From contig NZ_WACP01000009.1 in the NCBI RefSeq assembly GCF_008973665.1, positions 62,001 through 126,000 on the forward strand: a stretch of 64,000 nt of DNA, in the 5' to 3' direction. The first letter of the stretch is position 1. Each line of letters opens with the position of its first letter. The notes beneath the pieces are model-generated. The model was not told where the DNA came from and made no database searches. It was given only the letters and a program-made list of their open reading frames with translations. Position numbers and translations under genes: made by a program. This DNA is from Paenibacillus tengchongensis. GTDB taxonomy: Bacteria; Bacillota; Bacilli; Paenibacillales; Paenibacillaceae. Below are positions 45,435 through 53,841 of the stretch, in pieces.

Positions 45435-45824
45435 TTATTGGGCGAACGGTATTAACACAAAATAACTCAGTGCCGATACCAGGCCAAGCCCCATTGCCCA
45501 GGCTCCTGCGGTTTTTTGCCCTTTGCTGAAAGCATAGTAACCGATTATGGCAGCGATGGGACCGAGAATAATGGACCAAATAAATAACGATACCAGTCCA
45601 AAGCCAAGTCCGATATACCCCAGCGATTTGCTGTCACTGCCTGCTCCGGCGTCTTCCATGGTGATCAGATCATTCCGGTCGACGGATGCCGGCAGCGGGC
45701 TGATCTCTGCGGCGTACTCCTCACTTTGCGTCTTGTCCCGGCGGGGATAGTCGACCCGGCGCGGACGGAGCACCACTTTTCGCCGCGGCTGGTTCAGCTT
45801 GTCCTCCTCTTTGTGCGAATCCAT
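45435..45824 (-). CDS. DUF4190-type membrane protein
   Basis: A 129-residue protein with a charged cytoplasmic N-terminal half (about 60 residues, Arg/Lys/Asp rich) and two membrane segments (LGFGLVSLFIWSIILGPIAAIIGYYAF, split here from the second, GAWAMGLGLVSALSYFVLIPF), as in DUF4190 proteins. Function unknown. AAGGAGG precedes the ATG. It follows the DUF1540 gene by 11 bases and is likely co-transcribed with it. Confidence 0.7.
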   Translation of the reverse strand: MDSHKEEDKLNQPRRKVVLRPRRVDYPRRDKTQSEEYAAEISPLPASVDRNDLITMEDAGAGSDSKSLGYIGLGFGLVSLFIWSIILGPIAAIIGYYAFSKGQKTAGAWAMGLGLVSALSYFVLIPFAQ

Positions 45825-45835
45825 ACGGCGCCTCC

Positions 45836-46057
45836 TTATTCCTGAGGTCTGAACGTCAAGCAGCAGGTAGCCGAGGAATTGCGGGCCACATCACGGTGGT
45901 TGCGGTTTGTCATTTCTTCGGCATATTCTTCCTTGAAGGCACTGCCCGCATGCTTGTCAATTTCGATGATGATCTCCTCAGCCCGGCACAAATTTTGCTC
46001 GCCCCAATAATGGCAATTGCTGACGCTGCATTTTACAAGCGGTTTCTCGATTGACAT
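45836..46057 (-). CDS. DUF1540 cysteine-rich small protein
   Basis: A 73-residue protein with the DUF1540 cysteine pattern: CSVSNCHYWGEQNLC near the N terminus and a CC pair near the C terminus, plausibly a small metal-binding site. The family is common in spore formers and of unknown function. ATG 46057 follows GGGGTGAT; a GTG three codons upstream is in frame. Confidence 0.82.
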   Translation of the reverse strand: MSIEKPLVKCSVSNCHYWGEQNLCRAEEIIIEIDKHAGSAFKEEYAEEMTNRNHRDVARNSSATCCLTFRPQE

Positions 46058-46167
46058 TGTTATCACCCCGGCCTTATTTTGCCCGCCCCCTGTATGCTCT
46101 ATTCGGCCAGAACCTCAGCAAATCAAAAACAGCGCTCCTCCATACCGGAGAGCCGCTGCGCTGACGA

Positions 46168-46212
46168 CCATCAAAAAAAGGACCGCATCACCCTTTCGGC
46201 TGACACGATCCT
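46168..46212 (-). terminator. Terminator of the YpuI-like gene
   Basis: On the minus strand an 11-base stem with three G-U pairs (GGATCGTGTCA with TGATGCGGTCC) is followed by seven T, 15 bases after the stop. Confidence 0.6.
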
Positions 46213-46226
46213 GTTTATTTTACATG

Positions 46227-46724
46227 TTAAACCTGATTCTGCATGCGCTTCTCTGTCAGATAGTCATTCTCATAATAGCTCAGATCGTCGCGCAGCTCTT
46301 CGTACACCTTGGTGATTTCCAGAATGATATCACGCGCCGGGCGCACCGGCTTCTTGCGGAAACGGATGGCGTCCTGGCCGGTGTAGGCATAACGCCCGTC
46401 TTCGGAATAGCTTTCATTTTTCGGATAAAAGAAGTTGTTTACACCGTAGTGATATACATTATAAAGCGCTTTCTGCGCGAAATCTTCGTCGAAGTTGGCG
46501 CGGCGCAGGGCAACCCCCAGCTTCTCATAGGACATTTCCGAGAATACCAGCAGATGGCGGAGATCGGACAGAAATCCTTCATAAAAACGTACCGTCTCTT
46601 CATCGTTCCCTTCCGCAAGCTGCGGCAGCGCATGATGGTTCAGAAAGGCTTCCATTTTCTCGATTGCGGATTTAAGCTTTTCTCTCGTCGTTTCACACAA
46701 TTTCTGCACATTGGCTGCTGACAT
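46227..46724 (-). CDS. DUF3907 (YpuI-like) protein
   Basis: A mostly helical, soluble, 165-residue protein with no signal or membrane segment. Its pattern (YEGFLSDLRHLLVFSEMSYEKLG, then NVYHYGVNNFFYPKNESY) matches the DUF3907/YpuI family of Bacillales, of unknown function. AAGGGGGAG precedes the ATG. Transcribed alone, divergent from the protease gene. Confidence 0.78.
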   Translation of the reverse strand: MSAANVQKLCETTREKLKSAIEKMEAFLNHHALPQLAEGNDEETVRFYEGFLSDLRHLLVFSEMSYEKLGVALRRANFDEDFAQKALYNVYHYGVNNFFYPKNESYSEDGRYAYTGQDAIRFRKKPVRPARDIILEITKVYEELRDDLSYYENDYLTEKRMQNQV

Positions 46725-46954
46725 GGCGGTTGCTCCCCCTTATTAATCCTGGCTGTTGTAGTCGCTTGCAAAAAAATGTTCGTTGCCCATTCTTCCGTTA
46801 GTAAACCGCAGCGCTGAACGTACAAGCTGCCCTGGCGGTTCTTTCTGATCTTAACATAAATCACGGGACGGCGGTATCCTTTTCTGACATGCATAAAACC
46901 TGCTTTCTTTCCCCAACCTACAACATATTACCTTGCCGAAAAGGAGCGGGAAAT

Positions 46955-48844
46955 ATGTCACGAAAAAATTTGCGCACCGCAGGTCTGCTCACCGCCGCTT
47001 TTACCCTTGTGCTGGTGATGTTTGCCCTGCGTCACGATGATGCCGGAACCCCCCGGCAGGCTGCAGTACCGAACCCGGCTGCGGAAAAAACGGTAAAAAA
47101 AGGTTCCATGGTCCAGGATGTAGCTGCTACCGAACGCCTGAACCGCCTGGATGCCTCCCGCCACCTGAGCGCCATGCTGGCCGAGACACGGGGGGCCTCG
47201 CCCGCCGCTGTTTCAGCATATGCGCAGCGCCTGCAGCAGGGACACGGACATATCGCCATGCTGATGTGGATTGATTTCCGCTCCCAAAAGACGGAGACCT
47301 TCCAATCGACCCTGCCCCAAGGCACGGAACAAGAGAACAAACAGCTTCAAAGCTATCTGGCCGCCGCCAAAAAAGCGCTGAAACGCCATCAAGCCTACGA
47401 ATCTCCGTCCTTCATGGTTAAAGGGCATAAATACCACTTTATCGCACAGCGCGATCCGCAAGCGGATATCGGCGTTATTGCCCTAATGAACCAGCAGATT
47501 CTGGACCGGGTGGCCGAGCACCAACTGAAGAATCTCCGGCTGATTCCTTATCCCAGGGAAGGCAAATACCGGGTGGAATCGGTTCATGCCGATACGCTGA
47601 AGGATATCACGGTGCGCACCGGACATGACAACGAGAATGCCAGCCATTTCTACGAGAATGAAATTGTCGTCCGTTTTCCGGACGGACCGGTGTCCCCGGA
47701 GCAACTCCAGACCATCAAAGCGGATATTCAGGGCAAAGAGCCGCGCAAGCTGGGATATGCTTATCTGTTCCGTTCGGAGACCATGGATTACAGCCAGCTC
47801 AAAGAATATTTCGCAGGCAAATGGAACCCGCAGTATGTAGAGCCCCACTATATGTATTTAACCAATGATAGCGTATCCGAAAATGCCGGCAAGGAGGTAA
47901 TTACACCCAATGACCTTCTGTTCTCTACCTATCAATGGAACCTGCCGGCAATTGATACGGAGGCGGGCTGGAACCTGACCAAGGGCAGCGGGGAAGTGAT
48001 TGTCGCGGTAGTCGATACCGGCGTTCAGGCCAGCCACCCCGATCTGCAGGGCCAGCTGCTTGCCGGCTACAATGCCATCGCCGGCGGCTCGACCCCCGAT
48101 GACGATGTGGGGCACGGCACCCATGTGGCCGGAATTATCGGTGCGCTGACCAACAATTCCGAAGGGGTGGCCGGCATCAGCTGGTATAACAAAATCCTGC
48201 CCGTCAAGGCACTGGACAATTCCGGAGCCGGCACCACCTACTCCGTAGCCGAGGGCATTATCTGGGCGGCGGATCAGGGAGCCAAGGTCATTAATCTCAG
48301 TCTCGGCAACTATGCAGAATCGCAGTTTTTGCACGATGCCATCAAGTACGCCTATGACCGCGACGTCGTGGTCGTCGCCGCATCCGGCAACGACAATACG
48401 GAGCGTCCCGGTTATCCTGCGGCATACGAAGAGGTGCTTGCCGTGGCGGCCACGGGCCAGAACGGTGAGCGCGCTTCGTTCTCGAATTACGGTGATTATA
48501 TCGATGTATCCGCACCGGGCGAGAGCATTGCCAGCACCTACCCCGGCAGCCAGTATGCGGCATTATCCGGCACCTCGATGGCCAGCCCCCATGTCGCCGC
48601 ACTGGCCGGGCTGGTGCGGGCGCTCAATCCGGCGCTGTCGAACAAGGAAGTGATGGAGCTAATGACATCAAATGCGGTCGACCTCGGCGATCCTGGCCAT
48701 GATAAGTACTTCGGCTGGGGCCAGGTCGATATCTACAAGACGCTGCAGGCGGCTGCGGGCGGCGAAGTGCCGCTGCAGCTCTACCCGCAGCATGTCGGCA
48801 AGCAGTTGAAATCGATGCAGGGTGAACTTGAGGACAGCCGTTAA
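46955..48844 (+). CDS. Secreted subtilisin-family serine protease (S8)
   Basis: Exported protease of 629 residues. A signal peptide or anchor (TAGLLTAAFTLVLVMFAL) precedes a roughly 320-residue pro-region, then the S8 domain with the triad Asp in VVDTGVQASHPDL (near residue 355), His in GHGTHVAGIIG (near 387) and Ser in SGTSMASPHVAA (near 540). No extra C-terminal wall-binding domain is seen. ATG 46955 follows AAAGGAG at eight bases; a longer frame reaches 46889. Extracellular protein breakdown is the likely role. Confidence 0.93.
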   Translation: MSRKNLRTAGLLTAAFTLVLVMFALRHDDAGTPRQAAVPNPAAEKTVKKGSMVQDVAATERLNRLDASRHLSAMLAETRGASPAAVSAYAQRLQQGHGHIAMLMWIDFRSQKTETFQSTLPQGTEQENKQLQSYLAAAKKALKRHQAYESPSFMVKGHKYHFIAQRDPQADIGVIALMNQQILDRVAEHQLKNLRLIPYPREGKYRVESVHADTLKDITVRTGHDNENASHFYENEIVVRFPDGPVSPEQLQTIKADIQGKEPRKLGYAYLFRSETMDYSQLKEYFAGKWNPQYVEPHYMYLTNDSVSENAGKEVITPNDLLFSTYQWNLPAIDTEAGWNLTKGSGEVIVAVVDTGVQASHPDLQGQLLAGYNAIAGGSTPDDDVGHGTHVAGIIGALTNNSEGVAGISWYNKILPVKALDNSGAGTTYSVAEGIIWAADQGAKVINLSLGNYAESQFLHDAIKYAYDRDVVVVAASGNDNTERPGYPAAYEEVLAVAATGQNGERASFSNYGDYIDVSAPGESIASTYPGSQYAALSGTSMASPHVAALAGLVRALNPALSNKEVMELMTSNAVDLGDPGHDKYFGWGQVDIYKTLQAAAGGEVPLQLYPQHVGKQLKSMQGELEDSR

Positions 48845-48869
48845 AACCTGGCGGTAACAAGGCTGCCGG

Positions 48870-50330
48870 TCAGGATGCCGAATCGTTAGTCCTGTTGGAG
48901 GACCCAAGCTGACGCGCAAGTAATTGCAGGAACTGGGTGAGCCCCTGAACCATCTCCGCTTCGGGCATTTGCGAATAGCACAGCCGGATATAGGGAGAAG
49001 CCTGGTCGCCGGCCTGGCACACCTCTCCGGGAAGGAAAGAGACGCCCTCTCTTTCCGCAAGCCCATGCAGTTCACGAATGTTTATTGCGGCAGGCAGCTT
49101 GAGCCACAGATTCAGCCCGCCTTCGGGCGGGGCCCATTCCACACCGGGCGGCGCGTATTGCTTCAGCAGTTGCGCCGCCTTTTCCATGCGTTCGCGGAGG
49201 GAGATGCGCAGCTTCGCCGCATACGCGTCGTATCTTCGGGCGATAAACGGCAGCACTGCCCGCTGCGTCAGCAGCGGGCTGCCGAGATCGCTCGCCGATT
49301 TGGCGGCGATCAGCCGCGAGAGGATGTCGCCGCTGGCGGCGACGCAGGCGATCCGGCAGCCGGGAGCGATAACCTTGCTGAAGCTTTTCATATATACCAC
49401 ATGGCCTTCGCGGTCCAGCGCTTTAATCGGCAGCGGCGGCGCCTGGCGGAAGTACAGGTCGCTGAACGGGTCGTCCTCCACGATCAGACAGCGGTAGCTC
49501 CGGGCCAGTTCGAGCAGCCGCTGTCTTCTGGCCATGCTCAGTGTGACACCGCTCGGGTTCTGGAAGGTAGGGAGCGTATAGATCAGCTTCGGCTTTCTGC
49601 GATCGCACATCCGGGTAAGCACGTCCACCCTCATTCCCTCGCTATCCGTTGGAACTGCAATAATCTCCGCTCCCCGGCCGGCAAATACATCAATTGCCCC
49701 CGTATAACTCGGCGACTCCATATACACCGTATCCCCGGGCCCGACGAAGGTGCGGGCCACCAGATCAATCCCCTGCTGCGTTCCGCTGGTGATCATCAGC
49801 TCCGAGGAGTGCAGGGGGATGCCGCGGTCCAGCAAATGGGCCCGCATCACCTCTCTCAGCTCCAGATCCCCCTGAAAGTTGCCGTAAGTCCCCATCAGCT
49901 CCGGGTGCTCTGTCACCAGCTTCGCCATAATCCGGCCGATGTCCGCGAGGGGCAGCAACTCATGATGAATCGACGCCAGATGAAATGGATATTGCACCTT
50001 CAGCGAATCGAAATTCCGCCACAGCTGGGCCCGCGGCAAATAATCGTCATACCCGTCCTGCCAGGAGGCCATCCCTTCCGCCGGTTGCTTCACCTCTTCG
50101 GCTACAAAGCAGCCTTTTCCCTGGCTGCAGACGATATGCCCCCGCTTCTCAAGCTCAGCGTAGGCTTTGCTGACCGTCATCTGGCTGACGGCCAGCGATG
50201 CGGCAAGCGTGCGTACAGAGGGCAGCCGGGTGCCGGGTGATAGCAGCCCCGAGGTAATCCGCTGGGCCAGCGTACCGCTGATTTGCTGAGGCAACGAAAC
50301 TTCCGTGCCGCGCAGTAGATCGATATGCAT
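48870..50330 (-). CDS. MocR-type GntR/aminotransferase regulator
   Basis: A 486-residue fusion of an N-terminal GntR winged helix (LPQQISGTLAQRITSGLL, then TRLPSVRTLAASLAVSQMTVSKAY) and a C-terminal class I aminotransferase fold with the PLP lysine in MKSFSKVIAPGCRIA (near residue 310). Such MocR proteins (PdxR, GabR) sense PLP or amino compounds and regulate a divergent gene. Here the divergent gene is an aminotransferase. A direct-repeat operator lies between them. ATG 50330 follows GGGAGG. Confidence 0.93.
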   Translation of the reverse strand: MHIDLLRGTEVSLPQQISGTLAQRITSGLLSPGTRLPSVRTLAASLAVSQMTVSKAYAELEKRGHIVCSQGKGCFVAEEVKQPAEGMASWQDGYDDYLPRAQLWRNFDSLKVQYPFHLASIHHELLPLADIGRIMAKLVTEHPELMGTYGNFQGDLELREVMRAHLLDRGIPLHSSELMITSGTQQGIDLVARTFVGPGDTVYMESPSYTGAIDVFAGRGAEIIAVPTDSEGMRVDVLTRMCDRRKPKLIYTLPTFQNPSGVTLSMARRQRLLELARSYRCLIVEDDPFSDLYFRQAPPLPIKALDREGHVVYMKSFSKVIAPGCRIACVAASGDILSRLIAAKSASDLGSPLLTQRAVLPFIARRYDAYAAKLRISLRERMEKAAQLLKQYAPPGVEWAPPEGGLNLWLKLPAAINIRELHGLAEREGVSFLPGEVCQAGDQASPYIRLCYSQMPEAEMVQGLTQFLQLLARQLGSSNRTNDSAS

Positions 50331-50344
50331 GTGAATGCCTCCCA

Positions 50345-50391
50345 ACTGTTATATTTACCGCTTTACTGTTATACAGCTATGCCGTTATGAT
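50345..50391 (+). promoter_or_regulatory. Operator and promoter for the aminotransferase
   Basis: Direct repeats ACTGTTATA at 50345-50353 and 50365-50373 are exactly 20 bases apart, two helical turns. The second overlaps a plus-strand -35 (TTACTG, 50363-50368), and TATGAT (50386-50391) follows at 17 bases. MocR regulators typically bind such direct repeats. A minus-strand promoter for the regulator lies in the same region. Confidence 0.6.
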
Positions 50392-50423
50392 ACAACAAAA
50401 TTCAAACGCGGGGAGTCTTTTTT

Positions 50424-51641
50424 ATGAATATCCAATATTCGGAGACCGCAGGGTCATTAGGTTCTTCAGCGGTGCGCGACATTCTCAAAGTAACTCAGGG
50501 CAAAGAGATCATTTCGCTTGCCGGTGGACTGCCCGGCGAAGAGCTGTTTCCGGTGGAAGCGGTGCGCGAGGCATACAGCCGGGCGCTTTCCGGCAGCGCC
50601 GCCGCGCTGCAGTACGGGCTGACGGAAGGCTACCTGCCGCTGCGCGAGGCAGTGGCTGCCAGAATGACCGGTCAGGGAATTGCCTGCAGCGCCGATGAAA
50701 TGCTGCTGACCACAGGCTCCCAGCAGGCGATCGATCTGCTCTGCAGAATTCTGCTCGACCCGGGCGACGCCGTGCTGGTGGAAGCGCCCACCTACCTCGC
50801 CGCCCTGCAGGTGCTCGGCTCGTACCGCGCAGCGGTCCATACCGTCGCCAGCGATGATGACGGCATGCTTCCGGAGCACTTGGAGGAGCAGCTGCGCACG
50901 CACCGTCCCAAGCTGCTGTACGCCGTCCCGACCTTCAACAACCCTTCGGGCGCAACCTGGAGCCGGGAGCGGCGCGAGAAGACGGTGGCGCTGTGCCGCA
51001 AGTACGGTGTGCTGATTCTGGAAGATAATCCTTACGGGGAAATCGCCTTTGATGAAACTCCGGGCGCCTATCCGCCTACGCTGGCAGCCATTGACCGAGA
51101 GGCAGGCAACGGGCCTTGCGTCGTTTACACCGGCACCTTCTCGAAGATCGTTGCTCCGGCGCTACGCACCGGCTGGGCCGTCGGGCCACAGGAGATTATC
51201 CGCGTCATGGCCAAGGCGAAGCAGGCAGCGGATCTGCATTCTAGCGCCATCGACCAGCGGGCCTTGCATGAACTGCTGCTGTCCTTCGATCTGGAAGGAC
51301 ATATCCGCCTGGTCTCCCGCGAATATTATTCGCGGATGAAGCGGCTCTCCGGCGAGCTGACCGCGCGCGGCTGGTGTGATTTCCGCGAGCCGCGCGGCGG
51401 GATGTTCCTGTGGCTGAAGCTGCCCGGCGGCGTTGAGACCTCCCGGCTGCTGCCCCTCGCGGTGGAACAGGGCGTCGCCTTTGTGCCGGGGGAAGTGTTC
51501 TATGCCACAAGTCCGCTGACCAGCGCGATGCGCCTGAATTACACGCACACGCCGCCTGCACAGATCCCCCTCGCTGTACAGCGGCTGGAGCAGGCGCTCG
51601 CCCGCTATGAAGCAAGCCGGCAGAGCCTTCAGCTCTCCTAG
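50424..51641 (+). CDS. PLP-dependent aminotransferase (2-aminoadipate type)
   Basis: A 405-residue class I/II aminotransferase with the tyrosine-rich opening GGLPGEELFP, PTFNNPSGATWS (near residue 173), the ILEDNPYGEIAF aspartate (near 198) and the PLP lysine in GTFSKIVAPALRTGW (near 240). It is closest in pattern to the multisubstrate 2-aminoadipate/LysN-type enzymes and to the aminotransferase half of MocR proteins. GGGGAG precedes the ATG. Regulated divergently by the adjacent MocR; the substrate is not known. Confidence 0.9.
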   Translation: MNIQYSETAGSLGSSAVRDILKVTQGKEIISLAGGLPGEELFPVEAVREAYSRALSGSAAALQYGLTEGYLPLREAVAARMTGQGIACSADEMLLTTGSQQAIDLLCRILLDPGDAVLVEAPTYLAALQVLGSYRAAVHTVASDDDGMLPEHLEEQLRTHRPKLLYAVPTFNNPSGATWSRERREKTVALCRKYGVLILEDNPYGEIAFDETPGAYPPTLAAIDREAGNGPCVVYTGTFSKIVAPALRTGWAVGPQEIIRVMAKAKQAADLHSSAIDQRALHELLLSFDLEGHIRLVSREYYSRMKRLSGELTARGWCDFREPRGGMFLWLKLPGGVETSRLLPLAVEQGVAFVPGEVFYATSPLTSAMRLNYTHTPPAQIPLAVQRLEQALARYEASRQSLQLS

Positions 51642-52136
51642 CGGGTGCGAGGTACCCCGTGAGTGGACACCACGGGGAGTTACTGCTCTTCTTAGAGCAG
51701 GCGGTTGTTCCCCCCGGTAACGGTGCTGGGCAGAAATGTTCTTTTGTCATCTCTTTGACGCAAGAACATTTCTTGAGCGGCATACCAGCCTTATGCGACG
51801 GCACTTTACTAGCCGGATGCTTTCCGGCTATATTGTTTGCGTCATAACACGGCGCTCCACTCCGCTTTCACTGCCTCCACCAGACTTTTTATATACCGTC
51901 ACTATTTATGCCGATCCGAGCACTTCTCAATAACAGTTGCCAAGCTAATAGACACCAGAGCCTGCCAACCAGCGCTCCACCTTTCATTACCTTTCCTGTT
52001 CACCACCAAGTCCGTTGACCGACGCGATGCGCAACCACTCGAATTGATTCCTTCCCATCAACATCCTTCATCAGCTTCATCACCCTACGGAGCCCATTAT
52101 CCTCTTACTCCACAGCTGCTTTGTACACCGCAGACG
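51642..52136. other. Non-coding region with four strong hairpins
   Basis: About 500 bases between the aminotransferase gene and rnpB. Four stems lie in a row: CCCCGTG/CACGGGG (51655-51677), CTGCTCT/AGAGCAG (51683-51700), a 12-base perfect stem with a further 4-base inner stem (51732-51773) and TAGCCGGA/TCCGGCTA (51810-51830). None has a T run, so they are not ordinary terminators. An open frame across it has no ribosome site and runs into rnpB, so it is not accepted. The rest (51831-52136) shows nothing recognisable. Confidence 0.5.
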
Positions 52137-52168
52137 GCAAAAAAGCGGCCTTCCGAGGAAGACCGCCA
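52137..52168 (-). terminator. rnpB terminator
   Basis: On the minus strand GCGGTCTTCC, loop TCGG region, GGAAGGCCGC (one G-U pair), then six T. It begins about 30 bases after the RNase P RNA 3-prime end. Confidence 0.8.
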
Positions 52169-52198
52169 GTTCATCTTACATTCATTAAAGTTGTCAGT

Positions 52199-52613
52199 GC
52201 GGAAAGTTTGCCGTAAGCCGGGTTCTGTGCTCGTCGTGGTTCAAGCGGGAACTACCCTCCCACCATAAGCGACAATCATCTATCTAGGCCGTACATTGCT
52301 GCACGGCTCCAGCGACCAACCTAGATACGCCCCAGGCGAGGGCTGCCCTTCCGGTAAAAGAAGCGCTGTATCTCATTAGGTCTTGCTCCAGATGGGGTTT
52401 ACCAGGAACGAAGTCACCAACGCTCCTCGGGGTCTCTTACACCTCGGTTCCATCCTTGCCTGTGCTGCGGAATGCAGCCATCGGCGGTCCATTTCTGTGG
52501 CACTATCCTTCGGCTCGCGCCGACTGGACGTTATCCAGCATCCTGCCTTATGGAGCCCGGACTTTCCTCCCGTGGCTCTCGCCACCGGCGATTGTCTGTC
52601 AAACTTTCCAAAC
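52199..52613 (-). ncRNA. rnpB: RNase P RNA (class A architecture)
   Basis: Catalytic RNA of RNase P, which trims tRNA 5-prime ends. On the minus strand the ends pair perfectly as P1 (GGAAAGTTTG with CAAACTTTCC). The P4 core GAGGAAAGTCCGGGCTCC appears near 52580, ACAGAAA and GACCGCCGATGGC follow, and the P15 region GGTAAACCCC with GGAGCAAGACC that binds tRNA CCA. The 3-prime ACAGAACCCGGCTTA closes P4. These features follow the ancestral A type, not the B type of B. subtilis. About 415 bases; the ends are approximate. Confidence 0.95.
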
Positions 52614-52623
52614 AACATTAAAT

Positions 52624-52652
52624 ATTATACAGACTTACCCCACCGGGCACAA
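52624..52652 (-). promoter_or_regulatory. rnpB promoter
   Basis: On the minus strand TTGTGC (52652-52647), 17-base spacer, TATAAT (52629-52624). Predicted transcription start is about 52617, directly at the RNase P RNA 5-prime end, which makes it a convincing promoter. Confidence 0.7.
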
Positions 52653-52725
52653 GAGTAAATTGTTGGAGAACAATAAACTTTCTTGCCGGGCAGATCAGCC
52701 TCATTAACATCAGTGGTACTACCCT

Positions 52726-53841
52726 CTACAAAAACTGAAACGGCTCCGTCTCCAGCTCCGAAGCATACACCGCCGTAGTATATTTATGCTCCGCCAGCTT
52801 CCCGGCGATCCACTCGGCTACCTTCTCCTTCATGATCTTCTCCGCGTTATGCCCCGGGTCAATCAGTGTGATGCCGGCCAGATGGGCGTCGATCGCCGTA
52901 TGGTAATCGACATCTCCCGTCACCAGCACGTCCGCACCCTTAAAGATCGCACTGTTATAATATTTGGCCCCGGAGCCGCCCATCACGGCCGCTTTGCGGA
53001 TCGGCCGGTCCAGATCGCCGACGACGCGTACATGATCCACCTTCAGTCCGCGCTTCACGGTTTCCACGAATTCGCCGAGCGTTGACGGCTCCTTCAGCTT
53101 GCCGACACGGCCAAGGCCCAGCGCCCGGCCCTTCAAATCCATCGAGTAGAGGTCATAGGCCACTTCCTCATAAGGATGGGCTTTCAGCATCGCCTGCACA
53201 ACCTTGTTCCGGATCGACTTCGGTACGATGGTCTCGATGCGGACTTCCTCCGCACGTTCCATTTTACCGCTCTCGCCGATAAACGGATCGGCGCCCTCGC
53301 GCGGAACGAATGTACCATAGCCTTCGATGTTAAAGCTGCAGTGGCTGTAATTGCCGATCCAGCCCGCACCGGCGTTCAGAATCGCATCCAGCACCTTCTG
53401 ATGATGATCCTTCGGCACGAAGACCACCAGCTTGGAGAGCTGGTCGGTATGAATATCCTGAATCGGTGCGCCGTTCTCGATCCCGAGCGCTTCGGCCATC
53501 CAGTCGTTCATGCCGCCTTCGGCCACATCCAGATTGGTATGGCTGATATAAACGGCAATATCGTTCTTGATCAGCTTCTCATACAATCTGCCCGCCGGAG
53601 TATCCGTGCGGATACCCTTGATCGCCTTGAAAATAATCGCATGATGGGCGATGATCAAATTGCAGCCCTTGCGGACCGCTTCATCCACCACCGCCTCATT
53701 GACATCCAGCGCCACCAGCACTCCGGTGATTTCCTTCTGCAGCGTGCCGAGCTGCAGCCCGATGTTATCCCACTCTTCCGCCAGATGCTTGGGAGCGAGC
53801 TGCTCCATATAACCTGTTACCGTTTGTCCTTTGGCAAACAT
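52726..53841 (-). CDS. Nif3-like dinuclear metal protein (YqfO)
   Basis: A 371-residue member of the NIF3/GTP cyclohydrolase I-like family, which forms hexameric toroids with a dinuclear metal site. The metal ligands are suggested by IAHHAIIFKAIKG (near residue 63) and GDVDYHTAIDAHLAGITLIDPGHNAEK (near 317-341). An insert of about 100 residues in the middle (a PII-like domain) is typical of the Bacillales form. Cellular role uncertain. Its start overlaps the trmK end by 25 bases, so the two are coupled; GGAGGTG lies in the trmK tail. Confidence 0.9.
   Translation of the reverse strand: MFAKGQTVTGYMEQLAPKHLAEEWDNIGLQLGTLQKEITGVLVALDVNEAVVDEAVRKGCNLIIAHHAIIFKAIKGIRTDTPAGRLYEKLIKNDIAVYISHTNLDVAEGGMNDWMAEALGIENGAPIQDIHTDQLSKLVVFVPKDHHQKVLDAILNAGAGWIGNYSHCSFNIEGYGTFVPREGADPFIGESGKMERAEEVRIETIVPKSIRNKVVQAMLKAHPYEEVAYDLYSMDLKGRALGLGRVGKLKEPSTLGEFVETVKRGLKVDHVRVVGDLDRPIRKAAVMGGSGAKYYNSAIFKGADVLVTGDVDYHTAIDAHLAGITLIDPGHNAEKIMKEKVAEWIAGKLAEHKYTTAVYASELETEPFQFL

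Noticed and set aside
51837..52268. A 143-codon frame running into rnpB
   Set aside because: No ribosome site, overlaps the RNase P RNA and its terminator, and resembles no protein family known to me.
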